DNA from: Stappia indica
Lineage (GTDB): Bacteria > Pseudomonadota > Alphaproteobacteria > Rhizobiales > Stappiaceae
Assembly (NCBI RefSeq): GCF_001696535.1
Contig: NZ_MBQE01000001.1
Span: 1,302,001-1,366,000, forward strand
DNA length: 64,000 nucleotides
Direction: 5' to 3'
The position numbers and the translations under genes were made by a program. A model generated the notes under the pieces. The model saw only the letters and a program-made list of their open reading frames with translations, did not search any database and had not been told where the DNA came from. Shown here one piece after another: positions 1-7,608 of the stretch. The first letter of the stretch is position 1; the number at the start of each line of letters is the position of its first letter.

Positions 1-330
1 CAGGCGCAGCGCATCCGCTCGCGTGCCGACCGCGATTCCACCGTCATCGTCGCCGAGGCCAATCGCGACGCCGAGGTGATCCGCGGTGACGGCGATGCGG
101 AGCGGAACCGGATCTTTGCCGATGCCTTCAACCGCGATCCGGAGTTCTTCAGCTTCTATCGCTCGATGCAGGCCTATGCGGAGGGCCTGAAGGCCGGCGA
201 CACCTCCATGGTGCTGTCGCCGACCTCCCAGTTCTTCCGCTACTTCCGCGATCCGAGCGGCATCCAGCGCCAGCCGGCCCCCGCCGCCAGCGGCGAGGCA
301 CCGGTTGCCCGGGGTCCGCTCGCCCAGTGA
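1..330 (+). CDS. hflC: HflC, C-terminal part (membrane protease modulator)
   Basis: The open frame runs in from the window edge and stops at the TGA of 328-330, so only the last 109 residues are present. The segment QAQRIRSRADRDSTVIVAEA followed by a charged helix and a phenylalanine-rich FFSFYRSMQAY stretch is typical of the end of the SPFH/band-7 domain of HflC. By family knowledge HflC pairs with HflK in the inner membrane and restrains FtsH. The gene order hflC, DUF2065, Do protease is common in alphaproteobacteria and supports the call. The N-terminal membrane anchor and most of the SPFH domain lie outside the window. Confidence 0.9.
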   Translation, partial: QAQRIRSRADRDSTVIVAEANRDAEVIRGDGDAERNRIFADAFNRDPEFFSFYRSMQAYAEGLKAGDTSMVLSPTSQFFRYFRDPSGIQRQPAPAASGEAPVARGPLAQ

Positions 331-512
331 GCGATCTCTGGGTCGCACTCGGACTGGTCCTGGCTCTCGAGGGGGCGCTCTACGCGCTCGCCCCGGGAGC
401 CATGAAACAGGCGATCCGTCAGATGCTCGAACTCCCCGAGGGAGTGCTGCGGACCGGTGGACTGATTGCCGCCATAATCGGCGTCTTCATGGTCTGGCTC
501 GTCCGCGGATAG
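327..512 (+). CDS. DUF2065 family small membrane protein
   Basis: A 61-residue protein starting with GTG at 327; the start overlaps the hflC stop (GTGA), so the two genes are translationally coupled. It has two hydrophobic segments, at about residues 5-25 and 43-60, separated by a short amphipathic stretch (MKQAIRQMLELPEG). This is the layout of the DUF2065 (YjeT-like) family found beside hflKC. Its function is unknown; context suggests a role near the HflKC-FtsH complex, which is inference only. Confidence 0.8.
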   Translation: MSDLWVALGLVLALEGALYALAPGAMKQAIRQMLELPEGVLRTGGLIAAIIGVFMVWLVRG

Positions 513-628
513 GCATCGCGGCATCGCTTTCACGTTTTGCAAGGGCCGGACGGGGCGTATGCTTCCCCGTCCGGCCGCAAGATACCGCGGGGCAACGGAC
601 CCCGAACCCAGATGGAGGACAACGGCCT

Positions 629-2152
629 ATGGCCCTGTTGAACACCGACCAGCGTCAGGCCAGCCCGTCCGGCACGACAGGCCCCCGTCGCATCGGGCGC
701 CGGCTCGCCGCCGCCGCCCTCGCCCTTTCCCTTGCCGTGCCCGCCACCGTCGCCGATTTCAGCGTGGCCCGGGCCCAGGCGCCGGAGTCGATCCCCGATC
801 TCGCAGAGTCCCTGCTTGATGCGGTCGTGAACATCTCCACGGCGCAAAACGTCACCGCGCAGCGCTCCGTGCCGCTGCCGCAGGTGCCGGAAGGCTCGCC
901 CTTCCAGGAGTTCTTCGACGAGTTCTTCAACCGTCAGAATCGCGACAACAACCGGCCGCGTCGGGTGCAGTCGCTCGGCTCCGGCTTCGTCGTCGACGCC
1001 GAGGAAGGCATCATCATCACGAACAACCACGTGATCGAGGGCGCCGACGAGATCACCGCCAACTTCAACGACGGCAGCAAGCTCGCCGCCGAGGTGATCG
1101 GCCGCGACAGCAAGACCGACATCGCGGTTCTCAAGGTGAAGCCCGCCTCCCCGCTCAAGGCCGTCTCCTTCGGCGATTCCGAGAGCCTGCGCGTCGGCGA
1201 GTGGGTGATGGCCATCGGCAACCCGTTCGGCCTCGGCGGCACGGTCACCACCGGCATCGTCTCGGCCCGCAACCGGAACATCAATTCCGGTCCTTACGAC
1301 AACTACATCCAGACCGACGCCTCCATCAATCGCGGCAATTCCGGCGGTCCGCTGTTCAACCGCAACGGCGAAGTCATCGGCATCAACACCGCGATCATCT
1401 CGCCCTCGGGCGGCTCGATCGGCATCGGCTTCGCGATTCCCTCCGAGACGGCGACCAAGGTCATCGCCCAGCTCCGCGAGTTCGGCGAGACCCGCCGCGG
1501 CTGGCTCGGCGTGCGCATCCAGGAAGTCACCGACGAGATCGCCGAGAGCCTCGGCATGGACAAGGCCGAAGGCGCGCTGATCGCCGGCATCACCGAGGGT
1601 GGTCCGGCGGAAGACGCGGGCTTCGAGGCCGGCGACGTGGTGCTGGAGTTCAACGGCTCCCGCGTGCCGGCCATGCACGACCTGCCGCGTATGGTCGCCG
1701 ACACGCCGGTCGGCGAGGAAGTCTCGGTCGTCGTCCTGCGCAAGGGCGAGGAAGTCACGCTTCAGGTTACGCTCGGCCGTCTCGAGGAGGCCGACGCCTC
1801 CGCTGCCGCCGACAGCACTGCGCCCTCAGACGAGGCTCCGGCCAACGAGACCCCGACCGTGCTCGGCATGACCCTGTCGGCGCTGACCGAGGAGCTGCGC
1901 ACGCAGTACTCCATCGCCGCCGACGTCAAGGGCGTGGTGGTCACCGCCGTCGAGGACGGCTCGGGTGCCGCCGAGAAGCGCATCGCGGCCGGCGACGTGA
2001 TCGTCGAGGTGGCACAGGAGGCTGTCTCCTCGCCTGCCGACATCACCGCCCGCATCGAGACGCTGAAAGGCGAAAGCCGCCGCCTGGCGCTGTTCCTGAT
2101 CTCGAACGCTCAGGGAGAAGTCCGCTTCATCCCGCTCACCATCGAGCCGTAA
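629..2152 (+). CDS. degP: Do family periplasmic serine endoprotease (DegP/DegQ/MucD type)
   Basis: 507 residues from the ATG at 629, which has GGAGG nine bases upstream; the open frame extends further left but that part overlaps DUF2065 and lacks a signal. A signal-peptide-like stretch (residues 21-50, ALALSLAVPA then ARAQA) implies export to the periplasm. The trypsin-like domain carries the triad His134 (TNNHVIEG), Asp164 (SKTDIAV) and Ser238 (NRGNSGGPLF). Two PDZ domains follow, roughly residues 285-385 and 415-505. Family role: degradation or refolding of misfolded envelope proteins. Which of DegP, DegQ or MucD it corresponds to cannot be decided from sequence alone. A strong terminator follows at 2211-2239. 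Confidence 0.93.
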   Translation: MALLNTDQRQASPSGTTGPRRIGRRLAAAALALSLAVPATVADFSVARAQAPESIPDLAESLLDAVVNISTAQNVTAQRSVPLPQVPEGSPFQEFFDEFFNRQNRDNNRPRRVQSLGSGFVVDAEEGIIITNNHVIEGADEITANFNDGSKLAAEVIGRDSKTDIAVLKVKPASPLKAVSFGDSESLRVGEWVMAIGNPFGLGGTVTTGIVSARNRNINSGPYDNYIQTDASINRGNSGGPLFNRNGEVIGINTAIISPSGGSIGIGFAIPSETATKVIAQLREFGETRRGWLGVRIQEVTDEIAESLGMDKAEGALIAGITEGGPAEDAGFEAGDVVLEFNGSRVPAMHDLPRMVADTPVGEEVSVVVLRKGEEVTLQVTLGRLEEADASAAADSTAPSDEAPANETPTVLGMTLSALTEELRTQYSIAADVKGVVVTAVEDGSGAAEKRIAAGDVIVEVAQEAVSSPADITARIETLKGESRRLALFLISNAQGEVRFIPLTIEP

Positions 2153-2210
2153 GACGAGCGCAAGGGCCGTTCTCAAATAAAAGAAGGGCCCTGCCCGAAC
2201 CAAAAAAGAA

Positions 2211-2239
2211 AGGCCGCGGGTTCGCCCGCGGCCTTTTTG
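2211..2239 (+). terminator. Rho-independent terminator after the Do protease
   Basis: A perfect hairpin with arms AGGCCGCGGG and CCCGCGGCCT and a TTCG tetraloop, followed by TTTTT. It ends the hflC-DUF2065-protease transcript. The hairpin would also form on the minus strand downstream of serB, but the run of A on that side is less favourable. Confidence 0.85.
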
Positions 2240-2260
2240 TGTCCTTTCGGAAGGGCCGGT

Positions 2261-3157
2261 TCAGCCGGCGGCGAACTCGCTCGCCCGGTAGCCCTGGAAA
2301 TAGAGCAGCGCGGTCAGGTCGCCATGATCGACCCGTGCATCGGCCGCCGCCGCCACCGCCGGCTTTGCATGATAGGCAACGCCGAGCCCCGCCCGCTCGA
2401 TCATCGCCAGATCGTTGGCGCCGTCGCCGACGGCAATCGCCGAGGAAGCGTCGAGCCCCTTCTCCGCCATCAGCTCTTCCAGCCGCTGGCGCTTGGCCTC
2501 GCGCCCCAGGATCGGCTCGTCGACCTTGCCGGTCAGCCGCCCGTCGGCGATGCCCAGCGTGTTCGCCTTGTTCTCGTGGAAGCCGAGCTGCGCGGCGATT
2601 TCGGAGGTGAAAGCCGTGAAGCCGCCCGAGACCAGCGCGCAATAGGCGCCATGCGCCCGCATCGTGCCGACCAGTTCGCGCGCGCCCGGCGTCAGGGTGA
2701 TCTGCTTGGTCAGCACCTCGCCGATGACGCCGGCCTCCAGCCCGGCCAGCATCGCCGCGCGCTCGCGCAGGGCCGGCTCGAACTCCAGCTCGCCGCGCAT
2801 CGCCCGCTCGGTGATCGCGGCGATCACGTCCTTCTTGCCGACGGCGGCGGCGAGTTCGTCGATGCATTCCTGCCCGATCATGGTGGAATCCATGTCGGCG
2901 ATCAGCAGGCGCTTGCGTCTGCCCTCGTGCTTCTGCACAAGGACGTCGACGGGGGCGTCGGCGACCACCTCGCGCAGGCGCGCGTCGAACTCGGCCGCCT
3001 CGGCCGGCGTTCCGCTGAAGGCGAGGTCGCAGGCGATGCCGGCGGCCAGCCAGTCGGCTGCGGACCCTGCCGGCAACACATGGAGCGCCCGCGCGACGAG
3101 AGTCTCGTCGAGGACCGGGCGCGAGGGATTGGCGACGAGGGTTGCGACAAGCGACAT
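2261..3157 (-). CDS. serB: Phosphoserine phosphatase
   Basis: 298 residues. It catalyses the last step of serine synthesis, hydrolysis of O-phosphoserine. The HAD-fold signature DMDST is at residues 88-92 (nucleophile Asp88, acid/base Asp90). SGGF (motif II serine) and GDGANDLAMI (motif III/IV) follow in the right order. An N-terminal ~80-residue region precedes the HAD domain, as in most proteobacterial SerB. It is divergent from miaA with only 32 bases between the chosen starts, so the two promoters must overlap each other or the coding regions. Confidence 0.95.
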   Translation of the reverse strand: MSLVATLVANPSRPVLDETLVARALHVLPAGSAADWLAAGIACDLAFSGTPAEAAEFDARLREVVADAPVDVLVQKHEGRRKRLLIADMDSTMIGQECIDELAAAVGKKDVIAAITERAMRGELEFEPALRERAAMLAGLEAGVIGEVLTKQITLTPGARELVGTMRAHGAYCALVSGGFTAFTSEIAAQLGFHENKANTLGIADGRLTGKVDEPILGREAKRQRLEELMAEKGLDASSAIAVGDGANDLAMIERAGLGVAYHAKPAVAAAADARVDHGDLTALLYFQGYRASEFAAG

Positions 3158-3189
3158 CGTGAAGCGCCTTGCAAGGGAATGAGGAAGAA

Positions 3190-4104
3190 GTGGCGAAACC
3201 GGTCACGTTGATAGCCGGACCCACGGCGAGCGGCAAGTCGGCGCTGGCCCTGGAGCTGGCGGAGCGCGATGGCGCCTGGATCGCCAATGCGGACAGCATG
3301 CAGGTCTATGCCGATCTCGACGTGCTGACCGCCCGGCCCTCGCCGGACGATCTCGCCCGGGCGCCGCACCACCTCTACGGCCATGTCGATGCGGCCGAAC
3401 CCTGGTCCGTCGCCCGCTGGCTGTCGGATATCGGCAAGGTCCTGGACGAGGCGCGCGATGCCGGCCGGCCGCTCGTCATCGTCGGCGGCACTGGCCTGTA
3501 TTTCCGCGCCCTGTCCGGCGGACTGTCCGCTGTCCCGGAGATCCCGGAGGAGATCCGCACCCGTCTGCGTGCCGAGGCGGCGGAGACCCCTTCCGTTGCG
3601 CTTCACCGCAGGCTGGCGGAAGTCGATCCGCCGATGGCGGCACGGCTCGAGCCCGGCGACACCCAGCGCATCCTGCGCGCGCTGGAGGTGATGGAGGCAA
3701 CGGGCCGCTCCCTCTCCTACTGGCAGCAGCAGCAGGGACCGGTTCTCGTCGGGCCGGAGGCAGCGCGCCTGGTGCTCGCCCCGCCGCGGCCCTGGCTGCA
3801 CGAGCGCATCGCCCGCCGCTTCCGCATGATGGTGGAGGCCGGCGCGGTGGAGGAAGCCCGCCGCCTGCTCGCCCGCAATCTGGATCCTGACCTGCCGGCG
3901 ATGAAGGCCATCGGCGTGCGCGAGCTCGGCCCCCTTCCCGCCGATCTCGACGGGCTGGACCATGCCGTCGAGAAGGCGACGACCGAAACCCGCCGCTACG
4001 CCAAGCGACAGGAGACGTTCTTCCGCGGCCAGCTCGGCGACTGGCCCCGCCTCGACCCGGCCGACACCGCCGCCTGGCAACGCGTTTTGCGCGGAGGCGC
4101 GTAA
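3190..4104 (+). CDS. miaA: tRNA dimethylallyltransferase
   Basis: MiaA transfers a dimethylallyl group to N6 of A37 in tRNAs reading UNN codons. The P-loop GPTASGKSA is near the N-terminus, followed by NADSMQVY and TGLYFRAL, the DMAPP/tRNA-binding motifs of the family. I chose the GTG at 3190 (MAKPVTLIAGPTASGKS, 304 residues) because it has GAGGAAG just upstream and gives the usual MiaA N-terminus. An in-frame TTG at 3169 would add seven residues without a good ribosome site. The 255 bases downstream, before the acetyltransferase, hold no gene I can support. Confidence 0.94.
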   Translation: MAKPVTLIAGPTASGKSALALELAERDGAWIANADSMQVYADLDVLTARPSPDDLARAPHHLYGHVDAAEPWSVARWLSDIGKVLDEARDAGRPLVIVGGTGLYFRALSGGLSAVPEIPEEIRTRLRAEAAETPSVALHRRLAEVDPPMAARLEPGDTQRILRALEVMEATGRSLSYWQQQQGPVLVGPEAARLVLAPPRPWLHERIARRFRMMVEAGAVEEARRLLARNLDPDLPAMKAIGVRELGPLPADLDGLDHAVEKATTETRRYAKRQETFFRGQLGDWPRLDPADTAAWQRVLRGGA

Positions 4105-4359
4105 ACTACATCTCTTGATTGAATCGCCATCATTTGCGCATAAACTTCTCGTAAACGAAGTCAGGCCTGTGGCGCTCCGGCGCGAATCCCTTCAGGCACT
4201 GTCCGGTACATCCCATCATGTGCCCCCGGCTCGACGCGGCGAAGATCGCGCGACAGCCATTCTTCCGGAGGACGGGCCGCAAGGTCCCGATCCCGCCAGA
4301 CCGTCTTTTACGGACACCGCGCCGCCCCCATCGGCGCCGGACCCGCGAGGAGAGAGACC

Positions 4360-4902
4360 ATGGCGGACAATGCGATTTTGAAGACGCCGCGCCTGCGTCT
4401 GTCGACCTTCAGCGACGCTGATGCGGGCGATCTCTATGCCCTGCATTGCGACGAGGGCGTCAACCGCTTCCTCGCCTCCCATGAGGCGATCCGCACGCGC
4501 GAGGACGCCGAGCAGCGCCTGCTCGACTATATCGAGGGCCAGGACCACCGCGGCTTCAGCCAGTGGAAAGCGACGCTGCATGACGGCGGCTTTGCCGGTC
4601 GTGCCGGCTTTTCCGTCTATCCGGAAACCTCGGAAGTAGCCCTCAGCATCTGCCTGAAGCCGCATCTGTGGGGCAAGGGCTACGCCTCCGAGCTGGCCGG
4701 CGCGCTGGTGACCTGGTTCTTCGAGAACACTTACTTTACCCATCTCATCGCCTTCGTCGCCGCCGGCAACGATCCAGCCCGCCGCATGGTGGAAGGCATC
4801 GGCTTCTCGCAGCGCCAGCGCACGGTGATCGACGGCAACGCCTTCGACTGCCTGCAGGTGCTCTCGCCGGCCCTTGCCCGCTACGCTCGCGCCAGCGCCT
4901 GA
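4360..4902 (+). CDS. GNAT family N-acetyltransferase (RimJ/RimL-like)
   Basis: 180 residues beginning MADNAILKTPRLRLSTFSDA, the typical opening of RimJ/RimL-type GNAT enzymes (the TPRLRLR strand). The acetyl-CoA pyrophosphate loop is seen in the HLWGKGYASEL region (Q/RxxGxG/A type), and ARRMVEGIGF is the C-terminal GNAT motif. GAGGAGAGAGA lies just upstream of the ATG. The substrate is unknown; relatives acetylate ribosomal protein N-termini or small molecules. It stands alone, closed by the bidirectional terminator at 4946-4982. Confidence 0.82.
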   Translation: MADNAILKTPRLRLSTFSDADAGDLYALHCDEGVNRFLASHEAIRTREDAEQRLLDYIEGQDHRGFSQWKATLHDGGFAGRAGFSVYPETSEVALSICLKPHLWGKGYASELAGALVTWFFENTYFTHLIAFVAAGNDPARRMVEGIGFSQRQRTVIDGNAFDCLQVLSPALARYARASA

Positions 4903-4945
4903 CGCGCGGCGCAGTCGGATCAGCGGCCAGCCCGCCGCAGACGTG

Positions 4946-4982
4946 AAAGCCCCCGGCGGATCGCTCCGCCGGGGGCTTTTTC
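4946..4982. terminator. Bidirectional terminator between the acetyltransferase and leuA
   Basis: A 13-bp perfect hairpin, arms AGCCCCCGGCGGA and TCCGCCGGGGGCT, loop TCGC. AAA stands on its left and TTTTT on its right. It sits between two convergent genes and can end transcripts from both sides, better on the plus strand. Confidence 0.85.
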
Positions 4983-5012
4983 TCATGTCGATCCGTCAGG
5001 CCGGACAGCGGC

Positions 5013-6560
5013 TCAGACGGCCTTGAGTTCCTGGTGGTCCGGCTTGCTCTGACGGGCGATCAGCCGGTTGAGCGCCGAGATATAGGCGCGGGCCGAGGCC
5101 ACCAGCGTGTCGGTATCCGCGCCCTTGCCGGTCGCCATGCGGCCGTTCGACTCGAGCCGGACGGACACTTCCGCCTGCGCGTCGGTTCCTTCCGTTACCG
5201 CGTGCACCTGGTAGAGCGACAGGCGCGCATCGTGCGGCACGATGGTCTTGATGGCGTTGAACGTCGCGTCGATCGGGCCGTCGCCGGTGCACTCGCGGGT
5301 CTCGTGGCGACCGTCGACGTCGAGCGTCAGGATCGCCTTGCCGGCCGAACCGGTGCCGGCGATGACGGTGAGCGCGATCACCTTGATCTGCTCGCCCTGG
5401 GTCGCGATCTCGTTCTCGACCAGGGCCTCGATGTCCTCGTCATAGACGTGCTTCTTGCGGTCGGCGAGGTCCTTGAACCGGCGGAAGGCGTCCTCGAACG
5501 CATTGTCGCCGATCTCGTAGCCCAGCTCTTCCAGCTTCTGGCGGAAGGCATGGCGGCCCGAATGCTTGCCCATCACCAGCGAGGTGGCCTTCACGCCCAC
5601 ATCCTCGGGACGCATGATCTCGTAGGTCTCGGCATTCTTCAGCATGCCGTCCTGGTGGATGCCGCTTTCATGCGCGAAGGCGTTCTTGCCGACGATGGCC
5701 TTGTTGAACTGGACCGGGAAGCCGGACACCGCCGAGACCAGCTTGGAGGCGCGGGTCAGATAGCGCGGCTCGACCGAGCAGCTGTAGGGCAGCACGTCGG
5801 AGCGGGTGCGGATCGCCATGACGATCTCTTCCAGCGCCGCATTGCCGGCACGCTCGCCGAGGCCGTTGATCGTGCACTCGATCTGCCGCGCGCCGCCGGC
5901 GACGCCGGCCAGCGAGTTGGCGACGGCGAGGCCCAGGTCATTGTGGCAATGCACGGAGAAGATCGCCTTGTCCGCGTCCGGCACCCGGGCGCGGATCTGC
6001 TCGAACATCGACTTGTATTCGTCCGGCGTCGCATAGCCGACTGTGTCCGGCAGGTTGATCGTGGTGGCGCCGGCGCGGATCGCCGCCTCGACGCAGCGGC
6101 ACAGATACTCGATAGGCGTGCGGGTGGCGTCCATCGCCGACCACTCCACGTCGTCGATCAGGTTGCGCGCCCGGCCGACCGTGTCGGTGATGATGTCGAG
6201 CACCTGCGCCTCGGTCTTCTTCATCTGGTGCTCCAGATGGATCGGCGAGGTGGAGACGAAGGTGTGGATGCGGCCGCGCTCGGCATGGCGTACCGCCTCG
6301 CCGGCCCGGTCGATGTCGGCATGGATGGCACGGGCGAGGCCCGCGATCACCGAACGCTTGGTGCGCTTGGCGATCTCGGAGACCGCCTCGAAATCGCCGT
6401 TGGAGGCGATCGGAAAGCCGGCCTCGATGATGTCGACGCCCATGTCGTCGAGAATCTCGGCCACCTGCAGCTTCTCTTCCAGGGTCATGGAGGCGCCGGG
6501 CGACTGCTCGCCGTCGCGCAAGGTGGTGTCGAAAATGAAGATCTGGTCCTGGGCAGACAT
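5013..6560 (-). CDS. leuA: 2-isopropylmalate synthase
   Basis: 515 residues, the usual length of the proteobacterial enzyme. It condenses acetyl-CoA with 2-oxoisovalerate, the committed step of leucine synthesis. The TIM-barrel domain opens with [16 protein letters not shown] (metal-binding Asp and catalytic Arg). [16 protein letters not shown] holds the metal-ligand histidines, and [13 protein letters not shown] follows. The last ~130 residues form the LeuA dimer domain that binds leucine for feedback inhibition. An upstream leader (6691-6792) with a run of Leu codons and a large inverted repeat suggests control by leucine supply. Confidence 0.96.
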   Translation of the reverse strand: MSAQDQIFIFDTTLRDGEQSPGASMTLEEKLQVAEILDDMGVDIIEAGFPIASNGDFEAVSEIAKRTKRSVIAGLARAIHADIDRAGEAVRHAERGRIHTFVSTSPIHLEHQMKKTEAQVLDIITDTVGRARNLIDDVEWSAMDATRTPIEYLCRCVEAAIRAGATTINLPDTVGYATPDEYKSMFEQIRARVPDADKAIFSVHCHNDLGLAVANSLAGVAGGARQIECTINGLGERAGNAALEEIVMAIRTRSDVLPYSCSVEPRYLTRASKLVSAVSGFPVQFNKAIVGKNAFAHESGIHQDGMLKNAETYEIMRPEDVGVKATSLVMGKHSGRHAFRQKLEELGYEIGDNAFEDAFRRFKDLADRKKHVYDEDIEALVENEIATQGEQIKVIALTVIAGTGSAGKAILTLDVDGRHETRECTGDGPIDATFNAIKTIVPHDARLSLYQVHAVTEGTDAQAEVSVRLESNGRMATGKGADTDTLVASARAYISALNRLIARQSKPDHQELKAV

Positions 6561-6647
6561 TATCCGTTTCCCTTCGGGTCTGGCCCTGCGCCGCTCGCGT
6601 GTCTATGGGGCGCGGGCCGAAATGCAATCGGTCGGTGAAGGTTTCGT

Positions 6648-6697
6648 CCCCTGAGCGCCCGCCTCCGTTCCGCTGGGAGGCAGCCGGTGCTCAGGGG
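6648..6697 (-). promoter_or_regulatory. Long nested hairpin in the leuA leader (candidate attenuator structure)
   Basis: On the minus strand CCCCTGAGC (6697-6689) pairs perfectly with GCTCAGGGG (6656-6648). Nested inside, GCCTCC (6681-6676) pairs with GGAGGC (6666-6661). The left arm begins inside the last codons of the candidate Leu leader peptide and contains its UGA stop, so a stalled ribosome would prevent pairing. No run of U follows, so it is not a standard intrinsic terminator. It may act through Rho, on translation, or through a further rearrangement. It ends about 90 bases before the leuA ATG. Confidence 0.55.
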
Positions 6698-6792
6698 CAG
6701 ATAAGGAGAAGGAGGCCGCCGCGACGCAGGGCTCCGCCGCGCGTCGTGCGCGCGTCGATCGCAAAAGCGGCATATGTGCCAGCGGCGATCAT
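6691..6792 (-). CDS. Candidate leucine-rich leader peptide upstream of leuA
   Basis: A 33-codon frame starting at the ATG of 6792 and ending with GGLLLLICP then TGA. The four consecutive Leu codons are CTC CTT CTC CTT, followed by ATC. Arg-rich residues (RTTRGGALRR) precede the run. The frame is open further upstream to another ATG at 6843, so the true start is uncertain, and no strong ribosome site is visible. Leader peptides with Leu runs before leuA are established in proteobacteria; the regulatory role here is inferred from position and the overlapping hairpin. Confidence 0.6.
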   Translation of the reverse strand: MIAAGTYAAFAIDARTTRGGALRRGGLLLLICP

Positions 6793-6980
6793 GCGGTTCG
6801 TCCAGTCCTTGCGTCTCGCCCGTCCGTTGCGGGCCGGTGGCATGGGAAACGCGCCAAGCTTGCGCAAGATTTCCCGAAAAAGGCGTTAATGCACCAAGGT
6901 GGTACCCGATCGCCCGCGTCCTTGCAAGATACTTGCGCGGACTTTCATAGGTCTCGTGCTGCAGGCCTGCGCAAGAGACC

Positions 6981-7010
6981 ACACAGGGCGGGGTCGCCCC
7001 CGCCCTGTGT
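6981..7010 (-). terminator. Hairpin after ilvN, probable terminator
   Basis: A perfect 13-bp stem, ACACAGGGCGGGG against CCCCGCCCTGTGT, loop TCGC, six bases past the ilvN stop. On the minus strand it is followed by GGTCTCTT, a poor U-tract, so termination may be partial or need Rho. Confidence 0.6.
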
Positions 7011-7016
7011 GAAATG

Positions 7017-7589
7017 TCAGATGCCCTCGGGGCCGCGCTGCAAGGCCGCAACGCCGGAGCGCGACACCTCCACCAGGCCGAGCGGCTTCAGGATGGCGAT
7101 GAACTGCTCCACCTTGTTCGTGCGCCCGGTGATCTCGAAGACGAAATGCTCCGCCGTCGCATCTATCACCGTCGCGCGGAACGCATCCGCCAGCCGCAGG
7201 GCTTCCAGCCGCTTCTCGCCGATGCCGGCCACCTTGATCAGGGCCAGCTCCCGCTCCAGCGGCTTCTCGAAATTGCGCCGCCGTGCGTCGACCGTCAGGT
7301 TGGTCACCCGGTGCACCGGCACCAGCCGCTCGAGCTGGTGATGGATCTGCTCGATGACCATCGGCGTGCCGGTGGTCACGATGGTGATCCGGGACAGGTG
7401 CTTCTCGTGCTCGGTCTCCGAGACGGTCAGGCTGTCGATATTGTAGCCCCGGCCCGAGAACAGGCCAATGACGCGGGCAAGCACGCCCGGCTCGTTGTCG
7501 ACCAGCACCGAGAGCGTGTGGCTCTCGACCTGCTCGACCACCTCGGCCATGAAGTAGGCGGAGGGCGCATTGAGGTTCTGTGCGTTCAT
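7017..7589 (-). CDS. ilvN: Acetolactate synthase small (regulatory) subunit
   Basis: 190 residues from the ATG at 7589; an in-frame ATG 18 codons upstream lies inside the ilvI end and is not needed. The N-terminal ACT domain is clear (HTLSVLVDNEPGVLARVIGLF, quoted from HTLSV to VIGLF with GRGYNIDSLTV next). A second ACT-like domain follows from about residue 85 (ELALIKVAGIGEKR). The subunit activates the catalytic subunit and gives valine feedback inhibition. It starts 19 bases after the ilvI stop, so the two are cotranscribed. The family is also named IlvH. Confidence 0.94.
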   Translation of the reverse strand: MNAQNLNAPSAYFMAEVVEQVESHTLSVLVDNEPGVLARVIGLFSGRGYNIDSLTVSETEHEKHLSRITIVTTGTPMVIEQIHHQLERLVPVHRVTNLTVDARRRNFEKPLERELALIKVAGIGEKRLEALRLADAFRATVIDATAEHFVFEITGRTNKVEQFIAILKPLGLVEVSRSGVAALQRGPEGI

Positions 7590-7608
7590 CTCGTTCGTCT
7601 CCGCGATC

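Noticed and set aside
6560-7051. A 163-codon frame on the minus strand between ilvN and leuA
   Set aside because: It overlaps the ilvN end and terminator and is in a different frame from the Leu leader; no domain.
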